A stretch of DNA of 64,000 bases from Chitinophaga sp. S165 (GCF_003182155.1 NZ_QGTG01000001.1:1794991-1858990), one strand, 5' to 3'; positions 9,044 through 18,870 are shown, counted from the stretch's first letter. Made by a program: numbers and translations. Notes: generated by a model from the sequence alone, not told the origin.

Positions 9044-9958
9044 ATGCATATGGGCAGAACCCGCCACTCCACGTTAATTGGTTTATTCCTTATAGCCACG
9101 GCCAGTACAGCCGTTGCTCAGCAACCGCAAGCGCTGAAGGTAGTTGCTGCCGGTGCTGAATTAAAACAGGTTTCCAAACAATTCGCCTTTTCGGAGGGAC
9201 CTGCTGTCAATAAAAAAGGGGACATTTACTTTACAGATCAGCCCAATGATAAGATATGGAAGTATGATACGAAGGGCAAGCTGTCTTTGTTTATGGATAA
9301 AACCGGCCGTTCCAATGGCCTGTACTTCGATGCAAAAGGGAACCTGCTATCCTGTGCGGATGAGAAGGATGAGTTATGGTCCATCAGCCCTGATAAAAAG
9401 GTAACGGTACTACTCAATAGTTTTGAAGGCAAACGCCTGAACGGTCCCAATGACCTGTGGATCGATCATAAAGGCGGTATTTACTTCACAGATCCATATT
9501 ACCAGCGCGACTACTGGGACCGTAAACAACCGGACATCCCTGGCCAGAACGTATACTATCTGCCTGAGGGGTCAAAGCAAGCTGTGATCGTGGAAGACAG
9601 CATTGTAAAACCTAACGGTATCGTTGGTACGCCGGATGGCAAATACCTGTACGTGGCGGATCTACAGGCTGGCAAAACTTATCGCTATAAGATAAATTCA
9701 AACGGCTCACTGACAGACCGGGAGTTATTTGCACCACAAGGCTCGGACGGTATGACGCTGGACAATGAGGGTAACCTGTACATCACCGGTAACGGCGTCA
9801 CGGTATATGACAAGCATGGAAAAAAGCTGGGTAATATACCTGTACCATCTAACTGGACCGGTAATGTCTGTTTTGGTGGGAAAGCGCGGAAGATCTTGTT
9901 CATTACCGCCTCTGAATCAATCTATACTCTACAGATGAAGGTAAGAGGCGTAGAGTGA
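9044..9958 (+). CDS. SMP-30/gluconolactonase-family exported lactonase
   Basis: A 304-residue six-bladed beta-propeller predicted to hydrolyse sugar-acid lactones such as gluconolactone. A signal peptide (about residues 1-25, ending STAVAQQ) places it in the periplasm. Family features: FSEGPAVNKKGDIYFTDQPND (metal-ligand Glu), GKRLNGPNDLWIDHKGGIYFTDP (Asn and Asp of the calcium/zinc site), IVKPNGIVGTPDGKYLYVAD and GSDGMTLDNEGNLYIT. ATG 9044 or ATG 9050 could start it; both leave the signal peptide intact. Monocistronic, ending at a bidirectional terminator. Confidence 0.92.
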   Translation: MHMGRTRHSTLIGLFLIATASTAVAQQPQALKVVAAGAELKQVSKQFAFSEGPAVNKKGDIYFTDQPNDKIWKYDTKGKLSLFMDKTGRSNGLYFDAKGNLLSCADEKDELWSISPDKKVTVLLNSFEGKRLNGPNDLWIDHKGGIYFTDPYYQRDYWDRKQPDIPGQNVYYLPEGSKQAVIVEDSIVKPNGIVGTPDGKYLYVADLQAGKTYRYKINSNGSLTDRELFAPQGSDGMTLDNEGNLYITGNGVTVYDKHGKKLGNIPVPSNWTGNVCFGGKARKILFITASESIYTLQMKVRGVE

Positions 9959-10007
9959 TATTGGGGAATGAGGGGCTGATAATCCGTTTAATGGCAAATC
10001 CGTAAAT

Positions 10008-10050
10008 AAAATAAAGCCTGCTGCAAAACATGCAGCAGGCTTTATTTTTT
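10008..10050. terminator. Bidirectional terminator between convergent genes
   Basis: ATAAAGCCTGCTGCA paired perfectly with TGCAGCAGGCTTTAT around an AAACA loop, flanked by A and T runs on both sides. It serves the lactonase gene on plus and the 10063 gene on minus. Confidence 0.88.
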
Positions 10051-10062
10051 GATACTAATACT

Positions 10063-10662
10063 TTATTTTTTGATAGCGGAGAGTTGATTATCTACCACCT
10101 TCAACGATAATGTGGTAATTGAATCGTTCACCGTCGCATACTTCTCTTTCAGGAATTGCCTTCTTTTATGATCTACATTTGCCATAGTCAATGAATCAGC
10201 GATGGTAGAGAGTGAGTTCTTATAACGGTTAAACCTCTCCCGCTGTGTCGGATTGTGCTGGTTCTCAATGAACATCTGCAATGTGTCAAGATAGCTGTTC
10301 TGCCTGGACTGCACTTCAGCGATGGTCTGACTGTCAACAGCCTTCGAAACACTATCAGCAAGCAGTTTATTTTTCTGGGATGTAGCCAGGATATTCAATA
10401 CGGTATCCTTGCTTTTGATCACAGCTTCCTGGTTGGAGATCACATCATTTTTGTATGAGGTAGACATAAAAGTAAATACGCCTACTGTTACGGTCATGAT
10501 AAAACACACCACCATATAGCGGTTGATCATTTTAAGAATAGCAGGGTTTACTTTTGGCAGGGTAACCAGGCTGGCTATCAGTTTATACGCGAGGTACATC
10601 AGCAGGAAACCAAATCCGGCTATACCTGTACCTAAAATCTTCACGATGTCTAAAGTGTCCAT
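10063..10662 (-). CDS. Two-helix membrane protein with periplasmic coiled coil, unknown
   Basis: A 199-residue protein: two membrane helices (about 10-35, IAGFGFLLMYLAYKLIASLV; about 48-70, YMVVCFIMTVTVGVFTFM) and a hydrophilic Ser/Asn/Lys-rich helical tail (75-199) with heptad-like spacing that ends KVVDNQLSAIKK. No family recognised. It is a stand-alone gene with its own terminator; neighbours give no functional hint. Confidence 0.7.
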   Translation of the reverse strand: MDTLDIVKILGTGIAGFGFLLMYLAYKLIASLVTLPKVNPAILKMINRYMVVCFIMTVTVGVFTFMSTSYKNDVISNQEAVIKSKDTVLNILATSQKNKLLADSVSKAVDSQTIAEVQSRQNSYLDTLQMFIENQHNPTQRERFNRYKNSLSTIADSLTMANVDHKRRQFLKEKYATVNDSITTLSLKVVDNQLSAIKK

Positions 10663-10746
10663 AGGAGTTTGAAATGAGCCTCAAATATATATTATTTGGA
10701 ATATATAATCCTTACCGGCTTTTCAATACTCAATTTTGGGACAACT

Positions 10747-13266
10747 TTACAATGATTCTATTTTAATGTCATCTATCGAGGCGAGGCAGTCAAAAGCCCT
10801 GACACCAATGGCGCCTGAACGAAATTCGCCATCGGTTACAGTAATGACCGGTGAGTCACTATTATTGAAATAGACCATAATCTGATCGTCTTTAGCGATT
10901 ATTTTTATAGTATACGCTTTGTTCATTTCCAGTTGCTGCGGATACTCTTTCAAAAGCTTCCATTGTTTTTCTGAAGATTTACCCAGCTGTATCCTGTCAT
11001 TTTCCGCGTCCAGGCCTACATAGTATCCGTTATAACTATCTGCCCCAAGATTCTGGGATGTAACCCTGAATATGATACCGGCATTGCCCTTAGAGGCCAG
11101 CTTCACGGTAGCTTCGTAACTAAGGTTACTAAAATGTGAATGGGGAATAGACTTGACGCCATGGATACCATAACCCCAGGAACCTTTGTTCGAAGCGGAG
11201 TGAATGGCGCCATCTTTAATGAACCACTGACCGTAGTTCGTCCAGCGGTCCAGGCCCCAATTTGTAAAATCTTCATGGAAACCTACCACACTATCCGGAA
11301 CGGCCGCCCCGGTTTCTATCACGGGGAAAATACTGATCCTGATGTTCTCTGAACCGTATGGCGCCAGTGTAACGTCTTCCAGTGGTTCGTTTGATCTGAC
11401 CGGAGCGTATGGTACTTCTTCCGCATGCATTTGATTGTCAGATATCTTCCAGAAAGGTAATTTCCGCGCTTTTGCTTTAAGCGTAACCGGCGTTACTGAC
11501 TGCTCAAAAGGATTTTCCGGCATCGGTCCCTTTACTACCTTTATGTCGTATTCCGGGAACATACTGTTTAGCTCTAATCCATAGTTCCAGGCAGATGCGG
11601 GCTTAACTTCGTAGTCAAAGAACCCTTTTACCGGATGCTCTTTACGGACCGAATAAGCGGCATCCATTTTCAGACTGTATACCAGCGGGCCACGCTCTAT
11701 CACCATTTCATGAGCTCCCTGGTCTCTGCATTTGACCTTCATGGGAAAATTCAGTACTATCTCATCCCCTTTTTTCCATGTACGGTTCAGTGTAAAAATA
11801 GAACCTGGTATTTTCCTGTCTAATTTTTTGCCATTTACAAGTATTTCAGCCTGACCGCACCAAACAGGCATTCTTAATTTCAAGGGAAAGGCCGCCTTCT
11901 TTCGCGGTTTGACCTTGATCCTGATCTGTTCGTCAAAAGGATAATTGGTCTCTACTGTGAGTTTTACCGGAACACCGTCTGCCACGATCGCATTCACTTC
12001 CACCGGAGCATAGGCAATGACGGCAAGCCCTTTGTCGGGCGTGGCAACCCAGCTATTCTTTACAAAATACGGCCACCCCATGTGCATGTTATAGCGACAG
12101 CAACCCATACCAGAATATGGGCTCAATAGAATACCTCCTTCATAATCCTCATCGAAACCACTATGCCCGTGTTTGCAGAACAACTGGTTAGGTTGCGTAT
12201 AGTACAGGTGCGATTTGAGATCCCGGCTAAACTGAGCCGGCAAAACGTTGAAAGCGATCTTTTCCAGCTGATCCCCAAGCTGTGGGTCATGCACGATCCT
12301 TGAGGCTGTTTCGAGGCTTTGCATCCATTCCACAACAGTACAGGTTTCCACTCCCTGAAAGGAACTTCTCCCGGACAGGAATTCTGTTCCTGATGCAATG
12401 ATGCCTGCCAGCCCATGATCGTTAAGCAGGTTTTTTATTCCTTTCTGCGTGGCCTGCTGATATAACGGATTATGGTTGAGCTGTCCGCAAAGCACGGGGA
12501 ACTTTAGTGCCTGGCCTACACTAACGCTATGTTTTGTATGAAAGTCATCTCCAAAATAATAGAATGTATTGTTAGTATAAATATCTGCCCAGGGATAAGC
12601 CTGCTGATCAAGCTTTCGGGCCAGATCAAGGAGGAACTGGTCGCCGGTTTTATTATATAGCCAGAGTACTATTTCGATATTGTCGCCAGTCCTGGATTTA
12701 CTCCATTCGTATAGCGGCATTGTATCCAGGCTTGCCAGCTGATATTTGAAATAACGGGTAAAAAAAGGGATCACCTTTTTATCGCCGGTGGCTTCGTAAT
12801 AACTCTGAAGCGCATACATCATGGGCATCCGTGGCCACCAGTCTTTCATTTTTGCAGGGCCAAAGGAGCCGTCGGCATGTTGATTGTCCAGCGTCCACCT
12901 GATCCATTTGAGGGCGCGTTCTTTCAGTGCAGGATCATCAAGGGTATAGGCCAGGGCGATCAACCCTTTTACATAGTATGGCACACGTTCCCAGCCGGAG
13001 CCGGTACCACCCAGCCAGTCTGAGTCCGGGCCCAGGTTCTCTGCTTCAGGATAAAGCTCCTCTGCATGACCTGTTGCGCCGTCACGTTGCAGCTCCAGTT
13101 GTTTCAACAACCATCCTTTAGCTTTGATGCTTCCCAATGGCAGCTGTACATAACTTTCTGTTGACAGTGGCGCCCTGTTGAAGTCATAGGTCTTATTCCG
13201 GGTCTGTGCGGTAGAAAACAAGGAAAGCCATAACAGCAGACTAGTTGATAAAATGGTTCTCAGCAT
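10747..13266 (-). CDS. GH127-type beta-L-arabinofuranosidase (DUF1680) with C-terminal lectin-like domain
   Basis: An 839-residue secreted glycosidase (signal peptide 1-20). The (alpha/alpha)6 barrel is typical of GH127/DUF1680: SGWERVPYYVKGLIALAYTL, IRWTLDNQHADGSFG, MPMMYALQSYYEATGD. Candidate zinc-thiolate site residues are E307 and C309 (GVETCTVVEW) and the C389-C390 pair (GMGCCRYNMH), matching the Glu/Cys3 zinc site and cysteine nucleophile known for GH127. After the beta-sandwich domain there is an extra ~170-residue module (from about 665, FHEDFTNWGLDRWTNYGQW) with a concanavalin-like/DUF1080 pattern (AGIIFRVTS, SYNGYYVGLD, IRIxSL-type end), probably carbohydrate binding. Related families in the same clan use other sugars, so the substrate is not certain. 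Confidence 0.88.
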   Translation of the reverse strand: MLRTILSTSLLLWLSLFSTAQTRNKTYDFNRAPLSTESYVQLPLGSIKAKGWLLKQLELQRDGATGHAEELYPEAENLGPDSDWLGGTGSGWERVPYYVKGLIALAYTLDDPALKERALKWIRWTLDNQHADGSFGPAKMKDWWPRMPMMYALQSYYEATGDKKVIPFFTRYFKYQLASLDTMPLYEWSKSRTGDNIEIVLWLYNKTGDQFLLDLARKLDQQAYPWADIYTNNTFYYFGDDFHTKHSVSVGQALKFPVLCGQLNHNPLYQQATQKGIKNLLNDHGLAGIIASGTEFLSGRSSFQGVETCTVVEWMQSLETASRIVHDPQLGDQLEKIAFNVLPAQFSRDLKSHLYYTQPNQLFCKHGHSGFDEDYEGGILLSPYSGMGCCRYNMHMGWPYFVKNSWVATPDKGLAVIAYAPVEVNAIVADGVPVKLTVETNYPFDEQIRIKVKPRKKAAFPLKLRMPVWCGQAEILVNGKKLDRKIPGSIFTLNRTWKKGDEIVLNFPMKVKCRDQGAHEMVIERGPLVYSLKMDAAYSVRKEHPVKGFFDYEVKPASAWNYGLELNSMFPEYDIKVVKGPMPENPFEQSVTPVTLKAKARKLPFWKISDNQMHAEEVPYAPVRSNEPLEDVTLAPYGSENIRISIFPVIETGAAVPDSVVGFHEDFTNWGLDRWTNYGQWFIKDGAIHSASNKGSWGYGIHGVKSIPHSHFSNLSYEATVKLASKGNAGIIFRVTSQNLGADSYNGYYVGLDAENDRIQLGKSSEKQWKLLKEYPQQLEMNKAYTIKIIAKDDQIMVYFNNSDSPVITVTDGEFRSGAIGVRAFDCLASIDDIKIESL

Positions 13267-13359
13267 GGAATATATCGTGTGATTGAAATTACTCAGCTCA
13301 AATATAATAGAACTCTTCGCTTTTTTTTAGCTCTTCCACAAATCCATGTGATAAATGGC

Positions 13360-13449
13360 ATGACAAATATTGCCATTCAGAAAAAGCTCAACGGGAAGGT
13401 AGTAGACTGGATGGAAAAGGTAACAGATGTATTTGCAGGCAGATCGTAG
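13360..13449 (+). pseudogene. Remnant of a cupin-protein C-terminus in a 426-bp gap
   Basis: Reading from ATG 13360: MTNIAIQKKLNGKVVDWMEK then VTDVFAGRS and stop. The phrase NIAIQ-K-LNGK-V-WMEKVTD is the usual ending of small (~130 aa) cupin-domain proteins, with QIHVING just ahead in frame. No full cupin barrel can be read upstream, because the GH127 gene starts at 13266. I see nothing else in the gap 13267-13692. Confidence 0.4.
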
Positions 13450-13692
13450 TATTATAGCCGTAGCATCACTGGAGGGAAGGTGGACTTGATGCGGATCTCA
13501 TTTTCCGGAGATATACTGCTGTAGAAATCAATAATAAAGTGTGAGAAGGTCTGTTAAGACAATGGCTATACTGTCCGCAAGCCGGGTTGCAGGTAGATGG
13601 ACAAAAGTGTCCGATGTTCAAAGGTATTTGCGGGTTGTAACATTCAATGGATATCTATCACCAAAATACATTTCTCAGGCGGCTACAGGGCT

Positions 13693-14457
13693 TTATTCGC
13701 GTTGAATAAGAGGTTGAGCAGGATAATTGTCTGCAGGCCCTGATAAGGCCCTTTGATATGGCAGGGACATAGGCTGCCGGGGATATACAGGCTTGTGAAT
13801 AAGCTGCGGTATCTGAGGCACTGATACGGCGATAATATCAGCAGCCAGGTATTTCGCGTTAGCCGAGGGGTATTCATGGTACAATCCTCTTACCTGTAAA
13901 GTTACGATGAGCGTACCTTTGCCCGGAGCATCCACAGGGATTGCCGCACCGGTAAAAGGTTCCTGAGGGTCGATAGTGATCACTACAGCATCTGTATCAA
14001 CGATCCGATGTTCTGCGAAATTGATACGTACAGCGATCACTTTTACTTCCAGTGCAGTAACGCCTTTGACCTGCGGCAGTATTTGTGCCGGAATGTGCAA
14101 TATTCCATCCCTGGACAATTTGGGTGCTATTTGGAAAAACTTGTCTATGCCGGTATGCTGATTAAAGCGGAAACCTGTTATCGCCTCTGTGTTATTTCTG
14201 CCCGCCTGGATCAATGTTTTATTTAACCGGTTGATATGACTGCTATCGCAATGTACATCCAGTTCCTCCATGAAGGCGCTACGGATAAGCGCACCTTTTC
14301 GGCTGGCTATGCCGAATCGCCGTGCGGCACGGCAGGTGGCGTGCGTTTGCCGTACCGTTTCGGGTGCGCTGCGCAGAAAGTATTTGCCGTTACGGCGATA
14401 ACCTATCATATTACCGAGCTTGCCGGTAAAGGTTATTAAAGAAGTCTGTCTTGCCAT
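13693..14457 (-). CDS. Hypothetical protein, basic N-terminus, Bacteroidota-specific type
   Basis: A 254-residue protein with no signal peptide. It begins MARQTSLITFTGKLGNMIGY, with R/K-rich continuation (RRNGKYFLRS...RAARRFGIASRKGALIR), and has a beta-rich middle (HIPAQILPQVKGVTALEVKVIAVRI) and a Pro-rich C-terminus (PVYPRQPMSLPYQ). The GKLGN-IGYRRNGKYFLRS opening resembles DUF6266-like proteins (GFSGKVG...W-G--Y-RS), which are of unknown function; this is only a loose likeness. ATG 14457 was chosen over an upstream start at 14490, because MARQTSL looks like the natural beginning. Single gene. Confidence 0.65.
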   Translation of the reverse strand: MARQTSLITFTGKLGNMIGYRRNGKYFLRSAPETVRQTHATCRAARRFGIASRKGALIRSAFMEELDVHCDSSHINRLNKTLIQAGRNNTEAITGFRFNQHTGIDKFFQIAPKLSRDGILHIPAQILPQVKGVTALEVKVIAVRINFAEHRIVDTDAVVITIDPQEPFTGAAIPVDAPGKGTLIVTLQVRGLYHEYPSANAKYLAADIIAVSVPQIPQLIHKPVYPRQPMSLPYQRALSGPADNYPAQPLIQRE

Positions 14458-14644
14458 TGAAGATGTTTTGGTTAGATACAAAGTTAACATAAGCTTAGAA
14501 GAGCTTTTTACGACACGATTGAAGATTGTCTAAGCCGTTCATATGAAACATTTTCAAATATTCAAGTATGATCAATCAAATATGTGCAAACGTTCAACCT
14601 CACCCGAATGCCATTTCGAGAATTTCGAAATCGCAGCTTAAAAT

Positions 14645-14683
14645 AAGAACGGCTACCCTTGTTATAAAAGGGCAGCCGTTCTT
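14645..14683 (-). terminator. Terminator of the GH71/99-like gene
   Basis: AAGAACGGCT...AGCCGTTCTT stem extended inside by CCCTT/AAGGG, then TATTTTA on the minus strand. About 20 nt past the stop at 14704. Confidence 0.75.
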
Positions 14684-14703
14684 GTTTAAGCTGTATAAAC
14701 CAT

Positions 14704-16830
14704 TTAGTGCGTCACTACTAATTTCTGGGTTACACTTCTCCCCTGCTGCTCGACACGTAAAAAATACATCCCTGACCGCAGCTCGCTTACCGGCAAGCTT
14801 GCCTGCCCTCCTTCGATGTTGATGACCCGCTGACCGGCTGCGATCCCGTTCACATTGAGGATCGTCACCACGCCATTTCCTTTCCATCCATTCCGGAATT
14901 TGAGGATGGCCGTATTAGTGGCGGGCTGGGGATACACCTGAAGCAATCCGGAGAAACTGCTTTCGTCTATGGCTGCCTGGGCTGTGGCCTCAGTCATATC
15001 GGCCACTCTAAGCGGGCTATTTACAGTGATCGTATCGCTGATGATGATATCTTCTATATAGGTCTTGAAATTGCCTGTTTCTCCTCCATGATCATAAGCG
15101 ATCATGATGCGGTCTATGGTCTTTCCATTCAACCAGTTACCGATGTTACTGAAGATTCGGCGCCAGTTATTGACTACGCCATGACCGGCTCCGGGATGCA
15201 TGGATGTTCCATTCTGGTCGGTAGCGCCAATATCACGCAGGGTCGTCCCATCTGTCATTACCAGGTCCACCGTTACATAACGGGACAAGTTGTTGGTCGG
15301 ATAGGTCCAGAAACTCAGTTTGGTAGCTGCATTTACAGGTATGTTCACATCGAATGCCCGGAAATAATAGTAAGATGTGCCAGCTGAATTATCCGTTCCA
15401 CTTACACGAATAGATGAGGGGCCTGTATGACTGGTTTCGCCGGTTACGACGCCACACAAAGGAGCGCTCACATTTTGCGGTACAGAACTGGGGTCGGCGC
15501 TATTCGTCCAGCTTAACATGGCGTCATACCCGGCTTCCATGCTGGTACGGAACCACAGGGGCGCCGTGGAATAAGGTATGGGCACATTAGTGGTCAGGGG
15601 CTGATTTCCCTTCAGCACCTGGGTTGCGCGGCCGGTCAGGCGCAGGTAAAAGTCGGAACCGATATAAGTCCCGTCTGCGCTGCTGGTCAGAAAATATTGA
15701 TTATTAGGCACGGCGAAATAGCTGTCTGCCATTTTCATAATGTTGGTGCCTTCATCATATTCATCAAACATGGCGATATAGGCCGTACTCAATCCCACGT
15801 TCTTAATGTTGTACAGCTGCCGCCAAAAGAACTCGCCTTTGTTACGGGGAATATCGTTCACCGGTCCGCCGTTCCAGTTACTCCATGCAAAACCTGAGAA
15901 GATAACCGGTTGATAATCGATGTTATGTGCGTTACAATAAGCGACATCAGGCACGATGAGATTGTTCTTAAAATTATCTGCCCCTGTATTGTCCTTGAAA
16001 CGGCCTACGCTCCAGGGAGAGAGCATATCGAATGCGTCAAATACTGCACTATAACCCGGGTGCGTATCATTCACCCCTGTGCGCCAGTAAGTAGGCACCC
16101 CTCCTATCACATAGTAACCTTTAGCCTTCAGCCAGTTGATGATAGCGAGGCTGTTGGCCGGGGCGCTCACACGGCCCACAAGGCCGAAACCCCATATGCA
16201 TACTACCGGTTTGCCATCCTGATGTGCGTAATAAGGCGAGTTTACTACATTCAGGTCATTTTCTATGTGCAGCCAGTCGTTCTTAAAGTAGGTGGTATCG
16301 TCGGCGCTCATGTCATACATGATGTAAAAAGAGCGCTGGTATTTTTCTGCAGCACGACGCAGCCGCTGCGTAACGCTATCGCGGTTGGTACGGAATACGC
16401 CGTCACGGGTTTCGCCGAGGAAGCGTTGCAATGCCGCTCCGTCGATGCCGTTGTCCTGCATCCATTTGAAGTGCAGATCAATCACATTGTAATACCAGGA
16501 AGAAAAGAGTTTGGATGGCTGACCATTATTCAGGTTGCCGAGAGAAGTCTGGAACAGGTTACCGGAGGCATACTCTGTGACATCAGGATAAGCTTCAAAA
16601 GTAATAGCTCCGGGAGCAGGTACGCCGTTGTTGGATTGATACTGACCGGCCGACCAATGCCGCCAACGGGCTACCGGCGAGCCATCACCAAAAGTGTTAA
16701 ACCAGGCCTGGTAACCGCAGATGACCCTTCCGGTAACAGACTGGGCGATAGGGGCCACCTGGGCTAAAGAAATTAAAGGGTTGCAAAACAGGGTTGCAAT
16801 CAACAGGAATTGTAACATTTTTCTCCGCAT
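14704..16830 (-). CDS. Secreted GH71/99-like glycoside hydrolase with T9SS sorting domain
   Basis: A 708-residue protein: signal peptide (about 1-23, ending SLAQ), a TIM-barrel-like domain of about 370 residues (VICGYQAWFNTFGDG, WYYNVIDLHFKWMQDNGIDG, FYIMYDMSADD, GFAWSNWN, AYIAMFDEYDEGTNIM). These fit the GH71/GH99-related 'glycoside hydrolase family 71/99-like' group (alpha-glucan or alpha-mannan endo-enzymes), with the acidic FDEYDEG as the likely active-site segment. A ~150-residue beta-sandwich carbohydrate-binding-like region (ISAPLCGVVTGE...YIEDIIISD) follows, and a Por sorting domain ends the protein (LQVYPQPATNTAILKF...SGMYFLRVEQQG...KLVVTH). The sugar target cannot be read from sequence. 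Confidence 0.82.
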   Translation of the reverse strand: MRRKMLQFLLIATLFCNPLISLAQVAPIAQSVTGRVICGYQAWFNTFGDGSPVARWRHWSAGQYQSNNGVPAPGAITFEAYPDVTEYASGNLFQTSLGNLNNGQPSKLFSSWYYNVIDLHFKWMQDNGIDGAALQRFLGETRDGVFRTNRDSVTQRLRRAAEKYQRSFYIMYDMSADDTTYFKNDWLHIENDLNVVNSPYYAHQDGKPVVCIWGFGLVGRVSAPANSLAIINWLKAKGYYVIGGVPTYWRTGVNDTHPGYSAVFDAFDMLSPWSVGRFKDNTGADNFKNNLIVPDVAYCNAHNIDYQPVIFSGFAWSNWNGGPVNDIPRNKGEFFWRQLYNIKNVGLSTAYIAMFDEYDEGTNIMKMADSYFAVPNNQYFLTSSADGTYIGSDFYLRLTGRATQVLKGNQPLTTNVPIPYSTAPLWFRTSMEAGYDAMLSWTNSADPSSVPQNVSAPLCGVVTGETSHTGPSSIRVSGTDNSAGTSYYYFRAFDVNIPVNAATKLSFWTYPTNNLSRYVTVDLVMTDGTTLRDIGATDQNGTSMHPGAGHGVVNNWRRIFSNIGNWLNGKTIDRIMIAYDHGGETGNFKTYIEDIIISDTITVNSPLRVADMTEATAQAAIDESSFSGLLQVYPQPATNTAILKFRNGWKGNGVVTILNVNGIAAGQRVINIEGGQASLPVSELRSGMYFLRVEQQGRSVTQKLVVTH

Positions 16831-17151
16831 ATACGTGGATTTGGTTTACTACAAAGTAATAAGTGACGGCTTAATAAAAGGATTAATAATTCGCTTAATT
16901 AGTGATTAACTTTTATAAATACGATGTCCTGCTATAGAAGACGTAGTTACATGGCCATTTTGAATGATAAAAAGTTGCCAAAAACAATTTTCAGGGTGAG
17001 GTGTTTGTTAAGGTACGTTTATGATAACGTCGTAAATGTCCGAGCCAATCTAATAGAGCACCATGGGCACGTATGTCCTATCAAACCTCCGTCTCAGGAT
17101 TGCCTCCAAAAATTCAGGTGAAATAACACATCAATCTAAAAACCAGAAATT
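16831..17151. other. 321-bp divergent intergenic region
   Basis: Separates the divergent GH71/99-like and DJ-1-like genes. It must hold both promoters, but no clear TAnnTTTG element or hairpin was found. A 65-codon frame at 16924-17121 reads as random composition. Confidence 0.5.
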
Positions 17152-17859
17152 ATGAAAATTGAGAAAGTTCTGTTCGTTGTCACCTCTCATGATGAGTTGG
17201 GTAATACCGGCAAAAAGACCGGTCTCTGGATTGAGGAGTTCGCCGCTCCTTATTATAAGTTTCATGATCTTGGAAAGGAAATTGTTATTGCATCGCCTAA
17301 AGGCGGGCAGGCCCCTATCGACCCTAAGAGCGATCTACCGGAAAATCAGACAGAAGCAACGAAACGATATTACAGTGATAAGGAAACACAAGGCAAGTTA
17401 AGCAATACTGTTCTGTTGAGCAGTGTTTCCGAAAGTGATTTTGATACCGTATTTTATCCTGGCGGACATGGCCCGATGTGGGACCTTCCTGACAATAAGG
17501 ATTCTATAAAACTGATCGAATCATTTTATAATAACGGAAAGCCTGTCGCACTGGTCTGCCATGCCCCGGTTGCATTAAAGAATGTAAAAACCCCTGATGG
17601 CGAATGGCTTGTCAAGGGAAAAAAAGTAGCCGCATTTACCAATTCAGAAGAAGAAGCGGTAGAACTAACAACAGTAGTACCTTTCCTTTTGGAAGACATG
17701 CTGATAGAAAGAGGCGCGAATTTCCAGAAAGGCGAAAACTGGAAACCTTTTGTAACGCAGGAAGGGTTATTGATCACAGGACAAAATCCGGCATCCTCCG
17801 TTCTGGCTGCCGACACGCTGCTTAAATATGCAGAAGAACTGGTTGAAAAAGAAGTGTAA
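17152..17859 (+). CDS. DJ-1/PfpI family type 1 glutamine amidotransferase-like protein (Hsp31-like)
   Basis: A 235-residue cytoplasmic protein of the DJ-1/PfpI superfamily. The nucleophile is C136 in ALVCHAPVAL with H137 beside it; the upstream acidic residue E28/E29 lies in GLWIEEFAAPYY; the oxyanion loop is YPGGHGPMWDLPD. This arrangement fits the large Hsp31-type members that act as glyoxalase III/deglycase or chaperone. End VLAADTLLKYAEELVEKEV matches family ends. Single gene with a terminator after it. Confidence 0.92.
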   Translation: MKIEKVLFVVTSHDELGNTGKKTGLWIEEFAAPYYKFHDLGKEIVIASPKGGQAPIDPKSDLPENQTEATKRYYSDKETQGKLSNTVLLSSVSESDFDTVFYPGGHGPMWDLPDNKDSIKLIESFYNNGKPVALVCHAPVALKNVKTPDGEWLVKGKKVAAFTNSEEEAVELTTVVPFLLEDMLIERGANFQKGENWKPFVTQEGLLITGQNPASSVLAADTLLKYAEELVEKEV

Positions 17860-17876
17860 GAATCACTTACAGGAAT

Positions 17877-17910
17877 AGAAAAGAGCCCTGCAAAATTGCC
17901 GGCTCTTTTC
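17877..17910. terminator. Bidirectional terminator
   Basis: GAAAAGAGCC ... GGCTCTTTTC inverted repeat around a CTGCAAAATTGCC loop. Sits between convergent genes at 17859 and 17934. Confidence 0.65.
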
Positions 17911-17933
17911 TATCAAAAGTGAATGACAGCCGG

Positions 17934-18698
17934 CTAGCGGCACTGATAGGATATGGCTATATTACTGAATGCAATATTTGCAAACTGGCCTTCTCTTTTT
18001 TCTCCCTGATCAAATGCAGTCGGTAATCCATAGGCATTGTAAGACAATGCGACATTCACATTATTACGACTATAGTCCCCACTCAGAAACTGCCATATCG
18101 GATGCAGGCTATTAATGTTCACTTTATTGTCGTATTTGAAATCGGATAAAGTAACTACACCTCCAGCGTCTGTTACTTTTTCAAGATTTCCCTGCTGGTT
18201 ATAATGATAGTTGTATGCAAAGCGTACATCCGGATTGGATATGCCTTTATGTCTGACCTGGATCAACCGGTCCTTATTGTCGTATGTGTATTCACGGAGA
18301 TAGTCGGGCCGGTTTGGAACATCCGTAAAGCCGAGTGTATAGACGGTATCGCTGGAGATGCGGCCTTTATAGTCATATGCGTATCGGAACCTGATCTCAT
18401 AGTTGGTGGGATGGCGGTATAAGCCTATCAAATCTATTAAACGGTCACGTTTGTCATATTTAAATACGAACCGCGGCCTTCCGGTAGAAACAAATGTCCT
18501 GTTCATTTCTACGGGGTTTCCTTTATTATTATATTTTATGGTGATGGTGTCCTGGTCGTAACCGATACGACCGATCAGCTGATGTACACGACAGTATTGA
18601 CCGCCGGGAGGATAGTGATCATCTTTACTACAGGCTGTCAATAAGAAGCTCATAACAAAAACAGCAGCACACGAAAGTGTAGTTGAGAATGCTTTCAT
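17934..18698 (-). CDS. Lipoprotein with YD-repeat-like beta strands
   Basis: A 254-residue lipoprotein: lipobox FLLTACSKDD with Cys near residue 23. The mature part carries repeated FKYDKRDRLIDL, YAYDYKGRISSD, YTYDNKDRLIQV, YNYHYNQQGNLEKV and SYNAYGLPTAF, the strand pattern of Rhs/YD-repeat and DUF4595-like Bacteroidota proteins. It is likely anchored on the periplasmic or outer face of the outer membrane. No catalytic motif; function unknown. Confidence 0.75.
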   Translation of the reverse strand: MKAFSTTLSCAAVFVMSFLLTACSKDDHYPPGGQYCRVHQLIGRIGYDQDTITIKYNNKGNPVEMNRTFVSTGRPRFVFKYDKRDRLIDLIGLYRHPTNYEIRFRYAYDYKGRISSDTVYTLGFTDVPNRPDYLREYTYDNKDRLIQVRHKGISNPDVRFAYNYHYNQQGNLEKVTDAGGVVTLSDFKYDNKVNINSLHPIWQFLSGDYSRNNVNVALSYNAYGLPTAFDQGEKREGQFANIAFSNIAISYQCR

Positions 18699-18870
18699 AA
18701 GTAGAATTTAAACAATGAAAAATTAGAGTAATGCATACAGGTTATATTCTGCAAGTGAGAACAGAAAATAGAAACGGGTGTAACGGGTTATAGGAGATGT
18801 AGTTATTTTGGTGTCACAACATTAATAAAAAGAAAAGTGCGGGATGATTTTAGTTAGTGAAATGGGCATT

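Noticed and set aside
15910..16767. 285-codon plus-strand frame opposite the GH71/99-like gene
   Set aside because: Shadow frame; the glycoside hydrolase is on the other strand with full domain structure.
16924..17121. 65-codon plus-strand frame in the 16.8-17.1 kb gap
   Set aside because: Random-looking composition (many Arg/Cys), no promoter or family-like motif.
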